The notes below the pieces were generated by a model. That model was given only the letters and a program-made list of their open reading frames with translations. It was not told where the DNA came from and searched no databases. The translations under genes and the position numbers were made by a program. A stretch of 64,000 bases of DNA from Microbacterium sp. No. 7 (GTDB lineage: Bacteria; Actinomycetota; Actinomycetes; Actinomycetales; Microbacteriaceae), in the NCBI RefSeq assembly GCF_001314225.1, contig NZ_CP012697.1, positions 1,550,001-1,614,000 of the forward strand. Reading direction: 5' to 3'. This document shows positions 42,701 to 51,400 of the stretch, in pieces; positions within the stretch are counted from its first letter, which is position 1; every line of letters begins with the position of its first letter.

Positions 42701-43652
42701 ACCGCGCGCTGTAGCGGGAGATGCGCGCGGTGCCCGTGTCGACGACGTAGCGGATGCCGGGGACCGTGAGGCTCGTCTCGGCGACGTTCGTCGAGAGGAT
42801 GACGCGGCGGCGCACGCCCGCGACGGCCGACGGCTCGAACACGCGGTGCTGCTCGGCGGCGGAGAGCCGCCCGAACAGGGGCAGCACCTCCGTCGGCCGC
42901 GCGTCGCCCTGGTACATGCCGCGGACGGCATCCATCGCGTCGCGGATCTCGGCCTCGCCGGGGAGGAACACGAGCACGTCGCCCGCGGGCTCGCGGTCGA
43001 GCTCGCGCAGCGCGGCGAGCAGGCCGTCGACGTCGTCCTCCGCGGCCTCGTCGTGCGGGCGGTAGCGCACCTCGACGGGGTACGTGCGGCCCGACACCTC
43101 GATGATCGGCACGGTGCGGCGGCCCTCGTCGGAGAAGTGCCGGGCGAAGCTCTCGGGGTCGATCGTGGCGCTCGTGACGACGACCTTGAGGTCGGGACGC
43201 TTCGGCAGCAGCCGCGTCAGGTAGCCGAGCAGGAAGTCGATGTTGAGGGAGCGCTCGTGCGCCTCGTCGATGATGATCGTGTCGTAGCGGCGCAGCTCGC
43301 GATCGCGGTGGATCTCGCCCAGCAGGATGCCGTCGGTCATCAGCGCGATGCTCGTGCCGGCCGACACCTTGTCGGTGAAGCGCACCTTGTAGCCCACCGC
43401 GCCGCCCAGCTCGACGCCGAGCTCCTCGGCCACGCGCTCGGCGATCGTGCGCGCCGCCAGCCGGCGCGGCTGCGTGTGCGCGATGCGCTCGCGGCCCAGC
43501 TCGAGGCAGATCTTGGGCAGCTGCGTCGTCTTGCCCGAGCCGGTGGCGCCCGCAACGATCACGACCTGGTGGTCGCGGATCGCGGCCGCGATCTCCTCGC
43601 GCGCGGCGCTGACCGGGAGCTCGGGGGGATAGACGATGCGCGGCGCAGACAT
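39780..43652 (-). CDS. hrpA: DEAH-box ATP-dependent RNA helicase HrpA
   Basis: 1,290 residues. Walker A GATGSGKTTQLPK, motif II IIIDEAHERS, SATID in motif III and QRSGRAGRT in motif VI, followed by the HA2, OB-fold and DUF3418-like C-terminal domains that mark HrpA. Full length for the family. HrpA-type helicases act on mRNA or collided ribosomes in other bacteria. The ATG at 43652 was chosen; upstream DNA carries the end of the transglutaminase-like gene. The repeat array follows the stop directly. Confidence 0.95.
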   Translation of the reverse strand: MSAPRIVYPPELPVSAAREEIAAAIRDHQVVIVAGATGSGKTTQLPKICLELGRERIAHTQPRRLAARTIAERVAEELGVELGGAVGYKVRFTDKVSAGTSIALMTDGILLGEIHRDRELRRYDTIIIDEAHERSLNIDFLLGYLTRLLPKRPDLKVVVTSATIDPESFARHFSDEGRRTVPIIEVSGRTYPVEVRYRPHDEAAEDDVDGLLAALRELDREPAGDVLVFLPGEAEIRDAMDAVRGMYQGDARPTEVLPLFGRLSAAEQHRVFEPSAVAGVRRRVILSTNVAETSLTVPGIRYVVDTGTARISRYSARSKVQRLPIEPISQASAQQRSGRAGRTSAGVAIRLYAEDDFARRPEFTEPEILRTQLASVILQMIALGFGDIERFPFLTKPDSRGVKAAFDLLTELRAVTRTDHGPRLTDIGRRIARLPIDPRFARMLVEAERLGVTGSVLPIVAGMSIQDVRERPSADDQGSRREEADRLHARFTDPASDFLTLLNLWNHLQEQQRELGSSAFRRLCRAEMLNYVRVREWFDVDRQLRQLTGAPRAADDAGTHEPALVHRAILAGLLSHIGILDTRSLQKADGKRKPLPQYRGARGATFAIFPGSGLRKASPDAVMAAELVETSRLFARTVAEVDPEWAEELAGDLAHRQISDPHWSKDAGAAVAAEKVTLFGVEIVPRRRVQLARIDREQARELFLRHALVDGEWNSQYLDKRLTAFERRNLELRRRLERIEERERRRDILAGDEAVFAFYDARIPADVVDTRSFEAWWRTASARTPRLLDMTEADLAGDASRSDERDFPARWRQGDQVLSLAYRFEPGSPDDGVSVVVPLALLAQLSPEGFDWQVPGMRDELIAALIRALPKAIRRHVVPAADWAAKLSAELADAGPESHDGRPRATLREALAARIQRVANQPVTAGDFDLQRVPGHLTMSFRAVDARGRTIGSSRDLGELQDRLAGRAREAVSRTLAPRPSSAARPAPADGAAQPAGPVAPAVAERRGITAWDVGTLPDVVDTPVAGGVVRGYPALVDEKDAVALRIESTPERAAQLTHAGVRRLLLLAVPSASAYVLDHLTAAEKLALAASPYPSARTLVEDARVALADAVIARTEPRVRTEEQFARVRDAFSAVAVDELFQTVSLVARILTLQREVERAVRGQNSMTLLAALGDVKTQLAGLVFPGFIARTGIARLAHLPRYLQAALDRVRGLGDNAGRDRQRLTELERAAALFADAGGTIPCPDDAPAHLVHARWLLEEYRVSLFAQHLGTAEPVSIQRVAKALAAR

Positions 43653-43676
43653 AGCCTTCCATCGTACGCCCGCGCG

Positions 43677-46127
43677 TCACCGGAGGCGGCGACGCAGCGA
43701 CCGCAGCGACACGCGCGCCCGCAGGCGGCCCCAGCGCCCGCGGGCTCTCGCGAAGCGCACGCGCTCGGCCTCGACCGCCCGCCACACGCGCACCCCCTCC
43801 TCGTCGCTCGGTGGGCCGGCGTCGAAGACGCTGCGGTCGGCCCACGTCGCGAGCAGGGCGCCGCGCGCGCTCTCGTCGCCCGCGTCGAACGTCGCCGCGA
43901 GCTCCTGGCGCGTGCGGGTGCGCGGCGCCGCGTGCCCGTAGTCGACCGCGAGGTCGACGTACTCGTCCCATCCGCCGGCGATGCGATCGGCGGGGTCGCC
44001 AGCACGGCGTCGCCGCCGGCGTCGCAGCGCCTTCACGGCCACGACGAGCACGAACGGCGCGAGCACGAGCGCGATCGCGCCCAGCCCGATCGCGACGACC
44101 CGCACGGCCTCCCAGAGGGCGCTCAGGTCGAGGCCCGACGCGTCGTCGCGGTCGTCGCGCGCGCCCTCCTCGGGCGGGCGGGAGTCGACGGGCGGGATCG
44201 TCAGCGCGTTGTCGCCGCGCACGTCGGTCGGGTTGCGCGGATCGTTGCGCTGCTGGTGCACGGTGTGCGGGGCGATCCGGCTCTGCGGCGTCACGTCGAT
44301 CGCGACCCACGCGCCCGACGCGTCCTGCACCTCGAGCCAGGCCGTCATGTTGCGCCCGCGGCAGACGCCGTCGGTGCACGACGGGATGCGCTCGTCGTCG
44401 TCGCCCGCGAGTCGCGTGCCGAGCACGATCCGGGTCGGGAAGCCGAGCTGGTCGGCGATCATCGCGGCGGCGACGGCGAACTGCTCGTCGTCGCCGACCG
44501 CGGCGACGAGGTCGGCGTCGGCGGCGTCGCCCACCTCGTACTGCCGGTCGAGCAGCGCGCGGAAGAGCTGGTCGATGCGGTCGGAGGAATGGCCCGCGCG
44601 GCTCGGGTGGAAGCCGGCGACGCCCCGGTCGGCGAGCCACGGCGGCGGGGCGTCGGCGTCGAGCAGGAGCGCGTGGCTGAGGAAGCCCCGCGCGCGCAGC
44701 CGGTCGATGAGCACCTGCAGCGCGGTGCCGTCGGTGCCGACCTGCTGCACCTGCATCCACTCGACGACCGAGGCGGGCACGATCGCGTCGCTCATGCGCA
44801 CGTGCCCCTCCGGGGGCTGCAGGGCGCTGAGCGCGGGCGCCGCGGGGTCGACCGCGGCCGTGAAGCGGTACGACATGCCCGACGTGGACGACGCCATCTG
44901 CACGCCGGCGCCGGCGTCGCGATTGTAGAAGAACCCGTCGCTGAGCGACGTCGCGGCCGTCCCGTCGAACGCGATCGAGGTGAGGGCGCCCGCGAGGGGC
45001 AGCCACGGGCGGCCGAGGGCGTCGATGGTCACCGTCGCCTCGATGACGGTCGCGTCCTCGGCGGCGCGCAGCGTCGACGGCACGCGGGAGAACGCCGTGC
45101 GCAGATCGGCCTCGCCCGCCGCCGGGTCGACGATGCGGGCGAGGCGTCCGTCGAAGAAGGGCAGCACCGCGAGGCGCACGCGCTCGGCGGGCACGGCGGG
45201 GTCGATCGCGAACAGCACGCGGTCGTACTGCTCGGCCGTGAACCACGAGCGGTACTGGGCGAGCGGGCTGACGTCGCGCAGCAGCTCGAGGCGGGGGTCC
45301 ACCTGCGTGCGCAGCACCTCGCGCGGCTGGCCCGCGAGCACCGCGGGGGCGGTGATCGCGCCGGCCAGCGTCGCGACCACGAGCATCCCGGCGGCGATGC
45401 CGACCCGCCCGGCGAGGCCCGGGGAGCGGCGGGCCGGGGCGGACGCGTCGTTCTCCACCACGGCGAACGTGCGCGCGCGGCGGCGCGCCTCGTTCGAGCG
45501 CCACACGACGTGGCCGAGCGCGGCCAGCACGGCGCCGACGGCGACGAGCGTCTCGACGGGGCCGGTCACGACCGCCTCGCCGACGCGCACGGGCGGGCTC
45601 ATCGCGCTCGAGCCGAACACGACGCCCCACACGGGCAGCAGCAGGGCGATCGGCGCCGCGAGCGTCCACAGCCGCCGCGCCCGCCACGCGAGCGTGAGGC
45701 TCGCGACGCCGACGCACAGGAAGAGGAGCAGCGCGGGGGCCGGAGTCGCCTGATAGCTGCCGAGCGGCAGGTCGAGCGTGAGGATCGCCTTCCAGCCGGT
45801 CACGGGGGCCGCCAGCGCGGCGCCGAGGCCGCGCACCGCCGCGTCGGGGCTCGTGAGGGCCGACGGCACGGCGACCGGCAGCGCGAGCACGACGTAGGCG
45901 AGCGCCGTGGCCGCGACGAGCCGCCACGGCGGCCACGCGCGGCGGACGCCCCACGCCGCGATCGCGATCGACGCGCCCCAGGCGACCGCGACGAGCACGA
46001 GGAACCACGGTGTGCGGTAGATCGGCCACGCGGCGACCGCGCCGAGCGCGACGATGACGGAGAGGAACGACGCCGACCCGGCGCGCACGCCGAGCGGGAT
46101 CCCGGATGCCGGCGACGGCCCGCTCAC
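43677..46127 (-). CDS. TgpA/DUF3488-type membrane protein with degenerate transglutaminase domain
   Basis: 816 residues: six to seven membrane helices in the first ~250 residues, a periplasmic region, a transglutaminase-like core (about 535-620), one more helix and a cytoplasmic C-terminus of DUF4129 style. In the core, the position of the catalytic Cys in G-x-C-EQFA is Asp547 (GDDEQFA), and that of the His in HAW is Thr595 (NMTAWLEV); the Asp is kept (Asp611, IDVTPQ). Hydrolytic or crosslinking activity is therefore unlikely, and it probably acts as a binding or scaffold domain. The GTG at 46127 overlaps the DUF58 stop (GTGA). Confidence 0.87.
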   Translation of the reverse strand: MSGPSPASGIPLGVRAGSASFLSVIVALGAVAAWPIYRTPWFLVLVAVAWGASIAIAAWGVRRAWPPWRLVAATALAYVVLALPVAVPSALTSPDAAVRGLGAALAAPVTGWKAILTLDLPLGSYQATPAPALLLFLCVGVASLTLAWRARRLWTLAAPIALLLPVWGVVFGSSAMSPPVRVGEAVVTGPVETLVAVGAVLAALGHVVWRSNEARRRARTFAVVENDASAPARRSPGLAGRVGIAAGMLVVATLAGAITAPAVLAGQPREVLRTQVDPRLELLRDVSPLAQYRSWFTAEQYDRVLFAIDPAVPAERVRLAVLPFFDGRLARIVDPAAGEADLRTAFSRVPSTLRAAEDATVIEATVTIDALGRPWLPLAGALTSIAFDGTAATSLSDGFFYNRDAGAGVQMASSTSGMSYRFTAAVDPAAPALSALQPPEGHVRMSDAIVPASVVEWMQVQQVGTDGTALQVLIDRLRARGFLSHALLLDADAPPPWLADRGVAGFHPSRAGHSSDRIDQLFRALLDRQYEVGDAADADLVAAVGDDEQFAVAAAMIADQLGFPTRIVLGTRLAGDDDERIPSCTDGVCRGRNMTAWLEVQDASGAWVAIDVTPQSRIAPHTVHQQRNDPRNPTDVRGDNALTIPPVDSRPPEEGARDDRDDASGLDLSALWEAVRVVAIGLGAIALVLAPFVLVVAVKALRRRRRRRAGDPADRIAGGWDEYVDLAVDYGHAAPRTRTRQELAATFDAGDESARGALLATWADRSVFDAGPPSDEEGVRVWRAVEAERVRFARARGRWGRLRARVSLRSLRRRLR

Positions 46128-47425
46128 GACTGCGCCCCCCGGGAGAGCACCTGCCGCAGATCGTCGATGAGGCCGATCGACACGACGGAGATGGGGCCGA
46201 GGCGTCGCAGCCGCGGCTCCGCCTCGGGGTTGCACACGACGGCGACGACCGCCACCTGCGGCGGGAAGGCCAGCGCGGCGGCCTGCACGGTGCGCGCGGT
46301 CTGCGTCGAGCCGCACACCAGGAAGGCGACCGAGACGTCGGAGGTCGACTCGGCGGCGAGCGCGGCCACGTCGGTCATCGGGTTGATCGCGTCGTCGCGT
46401 TCGACCGCGGTGAGCGCGTCGAGCAGCGTGCGCGCCGTCAGCGCCGGCAGGCTGCGGATCGAGCGCACGCTGCGCCGCGCGAACGCCGGCACGTCGCCGC
46501 TCACCACGACGTGCAGGTCGCGGCCGTCGCGCAGTCCGCGGATGCCGAGCGACGCCGCCGCGCTGACCGCGAGCTCGAACTCGTCGTCCGCCCCGTACTC
46601 GTCGGCGCCGAGCGCGAGCACGACGAGCATGCTCGAGCGGCGCGTCTCCTCGTACTGGCGCACCATGAGCTGACCGCTGCGAGCCGTCGACTTCCAGTGG
46701 ATCTGCCGCTGCTCGTCGCCCGGCTGATACTCGCGCAGTGCGTGGAACGAGATGTCGTCGTCGGTGATCGCCGCGGAGCTGCGGCCCTCGAGATCGCGGA
46801 GCAGGCCCGCGTTGGTCGAGAGCAGCGGCGTCGTCCGCGGGTGCACGTACACCTCGTGCACGTGATCCCAGCGGGCCTCCCGGGCGAGGATGCCGAGGGG
46901 GTCGCCGCGCACGGCGTGCGCAGGGCCGACCTCGACGACGCCGCGGCGGTGCGCCGGCACCGAGAACGAGGCCTCATAGACGCGACCGGCGCGCAGCAGC
47001 GGCACGGTCACGTCGACGAGCCCGTCGCCGACGGGCACGTCGATGCGGGCCGGCAGCGTGACGGCGCGGCCGGCGCCCCGCACCGTGATCCGGCCCTCGA
47101 TGCGGCCGCCGGCCACGACGTGGTCGCCGTCGAGCTCGAGCGCGACCTCGTAGGCGCGCGCGCCCGACAGGAAGAACAGCGACATCGCCAGCAGCGCCGC
47201 CGCGAGCAGCCCCGCGACGACGAACTCGCGCCAGCCGAACGGCATCCCGAGCCCGATCCCGGCGACGGCGACGCCGGCGAGCAGCCAGCCCGCGGGCCGC
47301 ACGGTGTCGGCGACGGCGCGCCACGCCCGCGACAGCGCCGCGCGCAGCCGGCGGCCGGCGCGCGCGCCGCGCACCGCGATCGCGGCCCCGGGGCTGTCGG
47401 CCCGGTAGCGGGTGGGCAGGCTCAC
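46124..47425 (-). CDS. DUF58-domain protein (MoxR partner)
   Basis: 433 residues. Two N-terminal hydrophobic helices (about 44-60 and 68-86) are followed by a beta-rich region and the DUF58 core (YQPGDEQRQIHWKSTARSGQ and LMVRQYEETR) with a vWA-like fold that includes VVLALGADEYGADDE. DUF58 proteins are usual partners of MoxR ATPases and are thought to help fold or assemble complexes. GTGA overlaps join it to both the MoxR gene and the TgpA-like gene. Confidence 0.9.
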   Translation of the reverse strand: MSLPTRYRADSPGAAIAVRGARAGRRLRAALSRAWRAVADTVRPAGWLLAGVAVAGIGLGMPFGWREFVVAGLLAAALLAMSLFFLSGARAYEVALELDGDHVVAGGRIEGRITVRGAGRAVTLPARIDVPVGDGLVDVTVPLLRAGRVYEASFSVPAHRRGVVEVGPAHAVRGDPLGILAREARWDHVHEVYVHPRTTPLLSTNAGLLRDLEGRSSAAITDDDISFHALREYQPGDEQRQIHWKSTARSGQLMVRQYEETRRSSMLVVLALGADEYGADDEFELAVSAAASLGIRGLRDGRDLHVVVSGDVPAFARRSVRSIRSLPALTARTLLDALTAVERDDAINPMTDVAALAAESTSDVSVAFLVCGSTQTARTVQAAALAFPPQVAVVAVVCNPEAEPRLRRLGPISVVSIGLIDDLRQVLSRGAQS

Positions 47426-48387
47426 CCGGGCTCTCGCGAACGCGGCGGCTCGGTGTCGAGCAGGATCTGGCCGACGACGGCGCCCGCCGTGACGCCGTCG
47501 AACTCGGCCTCGGCGTCGAGGATGAGCCGATGCGCCAGCACGGGCTCGGCGAGCGCCTTGATGTCGTCGGGCGTGACATAGCCGCGACCGTGCGCGATCG
47601 CCCACGTCTTGGCCGCCTTCGTGAGGGCGATCGCGCCGCGCACGCTCGCGCCCAGCCGCACCTCGCGCGCGAGCCGCGTCGCCTCGACGATGCGGGCGAC
47701 GTAGTCGAGCACGAGCGGGTTCAGGTACACGTCGCGGGCGACCTCGGTCATGCTCGTCATCCCCTTGCTGGTGACGACGGCGGGCAGCTCGCGTCTCGGC
47801 GCGCCGCTCGTCTCGAGGATGCGCAGGGTCGCCGCGTGGTCGGGGTAGCCCAGGCTCGTCTTGAGCAGGAAGCGGTCGAGCTGCGCCTCGGGCAGCCGAT
47901 AGGTGCCGGCCTGCTCCACGGGGTTCTGCGTCGCGACGACGAGGAACGGCGCGCCCACGGGCCGGGTGACCCCGTCGACGGTGACCTGGCGCTCCTCCAT
48001 GACCTCCAGCAGCGCGGACTGCGTCTTGGGCGATGCCCGGTTGATCTCGTCGGCGAGCACGATGTTGGCGAACACGGGGCCCTTGCGGAACTCGAACTCG
48101 CCCGCGCGCTGGTCGTAGACGGTGATGCCGGTCACGTCGCCGGGCAGGAGGTCGGGCGTGAACTGGATGCGCGAGCTCGTGCCCTGCACGCACTGCGCGA
48201 TCGCGCGCGCGAGCGAGGTCTTCCCGGTGCCCGGCACGTCTTCGAGCAGCAGGTGCCCCTCGGAGACCATCGCCGTGAGCGCGAGCTCGACGACGTGGCG
48301 CTTTCCGAGCACGACGTTCTCGACGTTGTCGGCGAGCGCGCGGAAGGTCTCCTCGAACCACGCGGTCTGCTCCGGGGTGACGGTCAT
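47422..48387 (-). CDS. MoxR-family AAA+ ATPase
   Basis: 321 residues. Walker A EDVPGTGKTSLARAIAQ, Walker B VLADEINRA, sensor 1 VVATQNP and an arginine-rich lid. This is a chaperone-like ATPase that typically remodels or inserts cofactors into partner complexes with a DUF58 protein. It lies between the large Ig/FN3 protein gene and the DUF58 gene and is translationally coupled to the latter. Confidence 0.95.
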   Translation of the reverse strand: MTVTPEQTAWFEETFRALADNVENVVLGKRHVVELALTAMVSEGHLLLEDVPGTGKTSLARAIAQCVQGTSSRIQFTPDLLPGDVTGITVYDQRAGEFEFRKGPVFANIVLADEINRASPKTQSALLEVMEERQVTVDGVTRPVGAPFLVVATQNPVEQAGTYRLPEAQLDRFLLKTSLGYPDHAATLRILETSGAPRRELPAVVTSKGMTSMTEVARDVYLNPLVLDYVARIVEATRLAREVRLGASVRGAIALTKAAKTWAIAHGRGYVTPDDIKALAEPVLAHRLILDAEAEFDGVTAGAVVGQILLDTEPPRSREPG

Positions 48388-48411
48388 CGCTGTCCTCTCA
48401 TCAGACGCCGG

Positions 48412-51400
48412 TCAGGGGGCGCAGCCGATGGTGAAGGCGACCGGCTGCAGCCCCGTGAGACGGTTCGTCCACGCGAGCGTATACGTGATCCGCTGCGTCA
48501 CGTCGCCGGTGCGCACGACCGCCGTCGTGACCGTGACGTCGGAGCGATCGATGCCGGCGGGCGTCCACGCGGGCGCCGTCGCGTCCTGCGCCGTGCACTG
48601 CACGTCGGGCGCGCTCACGCGCACGGGGTAGAGGGCGCTGCCGCGGGCGGTCACGGGAGCGGGGTCGGAGCAGACGGGCGCGGCCGGGTCTCCGCCCGTG
48701 TCGCACCAGCGCGCCGTGAGCGTGCCCGGCGGCCGGTTGACCTCGAGCGCGAACGGCGACAGCGGGGCGCCGTCGCTCTCGTACACGAGCGCCGCCTCGC
48801 GATGCGGGGGCGTGCTCGGCGCGACGGGCGGCACGAGCCGGTACTCGTAGCCGCCCTCGACGCCGCGGGGCTCGGCCTCGATCGCGTAGGTGAGGGCGGG
48901 GGGCGCCGCGATCGGACCGGTCGGGCGGATGGAGGCCGCCTGCGTCACGGTGCCGAAGCCGTCGGTGCCGTCGGCCCACACGCTCTGCGCGCACGTCCAC
49001 ACCCGGAACACCTCCCACAGCGGCGCGTCGAAGGTCGCCGACGACGCGCGCCCGGTGGCCGAGCACGACGACTCGTCGGTGCTGAACCCGTAGCGCATCT
49101 CGGTGCCGAGGTCCTGGTACACGGCCGAGACCGACACCGTGACGCGGCCGCGGTCGGCGCGGATCTGCGTCTCGATGCGCGGCGCGCCCACGCCGTGCGC
49201 CGTGAACTGCAGGGCGCTGCCCTCCTGCGCGCCGCCGGGGATCGGCGGCAGCGGGTGCGCCGTGAGCGGGGTGGCCGTGAGCGTCACGGGGAGGTTCGAG
49301 CCCACGTCGTAGTCGCGCACGACGACCGTCTCGCGTCCCTCGGCGTCGACGACGACCGGGCCGCCGCGCCCGCCCGCGATGCGCAGCTGTCCCGTGCTCG
49401 GGTCGATGCCGGAGAGCGTGATCGTGACCCGGCCGCCCTCGCCGCCCGCGGGCACGGGCGCGAACGTCGCCTCGGTGGGCGGCGCCGGCGCGCGGTACGG
49501 CCACGCCTCCACCGTGACAGCGTCGCGCGAGAGGCCGACGGGGCTCACCGCGCGCACCGCGTAGGCGGCGGGAACGCCGGCGGGCGCCTCGATCGGCGGG
49601 CACACGCCGGCGGCGTCGCACGTCGCGACGACCTCGCCGTCGCGGCTCACCTCGTAGCCCGTGACGGCGGGATGCGAGCCCGCCCCGGCGATCGCCCGCA
49701 GCGTGACGGTCGCGGGATCGAACGCCGTCCAGTCGACGCGCGCCGGCGCCGCGGGCAGGCCCTGCAGATCGAGGATCACGCGTCCGTCGCGGTCGCCGCT
49801 CGACCGGCGGCCCTGGGCGTCCTCGACCACGAACGAGCCCGTGCACTCCGAGGCCCCCGACCGGCCCGCGGGCCAGCTCGCGCGCACCGTCTCGGCGTCG
49901 AGCAGCGTGAACCCCACGTCGGGGCAGTTGTCCGATCCGGTCACGGCCACGGCCTGCAGCGGCGCTCCGGGCAGCGGGTTGACCTCGCCGGGCGCCCCGA
50001 TGACGACGATGTCGCACTCGGTGCTGTCGCCGGCCTGCGAGCACGACGCCTCGGCCGTGCCGCCCTGCGGGCGCGTCTGCACGGCCGGGCCCACCGTGAG
50101 GTTCAGCGCCGCCGACGCCGTCTGCCCGTGCGAGGGGAGCGACACCATGATCGACTCCTCGCGGCCCGGGCGCGCCGACTCGCGCGCCGTCACGGTCACG
50201 CGCGACCACGTCTGCTGCACGTCGAACTGGTCGCCGTCGTAGGCGAGCGCGTAGGCGATCGTGTCCCAGTCCTCGCTGCCCGACCACGACACCATCGCGT
50301 CGAGGTCGTACTCGACCGAGTCGCCCGGCGACAGGGTCAGCGAGGCGCTGCGCAGCACGGGCTGCGAACGCGCGGCCTGCACCTCGACGCGCACGGTCAG
50401 GTGCGTGTAGGTGTCCTGGGAGGCGACGCGGATCGGCACGACGCACGTGTCCGACCAGGGCGCGCCCCACCCGGCCTCGTAGCGGATCGTCGTGCCCGAG
50501 ACGAGCGTGCACGACGCCTCGGCGCGCGCCCCGCCCGTGCGCACGCCCTGCGGGTCGATCTCCAGCGCGCGCGAGCCGAAGCCGGCGACCACGCCCGCCA
50601 TGTCGAGCTCGGCCGTCTCGCCCTCGGTGACGGGGAGCGGCGGCGTCTGCGCCCGCAGCGTGAGCCGGAGGTCGCGCGTGCCGGGCACGCGCAGGAAGCC
50701 GTACGACGACACCGTCTCGCCGTCGAACGCCGTGCCGCTCACCTCGAAGGGGATCAGCAGGGGCTCGTCGGGCACGGGGCCCGAGATGCGCGAGCCCGAG
50801 ACGCGGATGCCGGGGTGCTCGCCCCACAGCGTGACCGTGAGGTCGTCGACGTCGCCCGCCGTCCACGAGACCTTGCCGGTGAGCACGTCGACGCCGCGCG
50901 GGAAGTCCTCCCGGCTCTCGGCGGTGAGGGCGGTGTCGGCGACGGTCGGATAGTCGGGCACGCGGTCGCGCACGACCTTGACGACGATGAGGCCGACGGC
51001 CGTGTCGCCCGTCGCGTTGCGCACCGTGTACTCGTACGCGTAGGTGCCGAGATCGGGCCCCGCGGCGATGCGCACGGCGTCGTCGTCGAGCTCGCCGATG
51101 CGCGCGGCGAGCCGCTCGTGCTCGAGGCTGCCGCTCGGCGCGGCCGGCCGCACCGACTCGAGCGTGAGCTTCTTTCCCGACGGATCGATGTCGTTGTCGG
51201 CGGGGCGCAGCACGGCCCAGCTGTCCGCGCCCGCACGGATCTGCACGTAGTCGCTGTAGGTGACCGGCCGGGCGTCGGTCAGCGCGTCGAGCACGCCGAT
51301 GCGCACCTCGGCGGAGCCCGTCGCGCCGCGCGCGTCGCGCACCTGGTAGCTGAACCGCACCTGGCCGCTGAAGCCGGCCGGGCTCGTGTACACGATGGCA

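Noticed and set aside
39594..46673. A 2,359-codon open frame on the plus strand
   Set aside because: It is the antisense shadow of hrpA and the DUF58/TgpA genes. The product is low-complexity (Arg/Ala/Gly/Asp/His) without domains, as expected from third-position GC bias.
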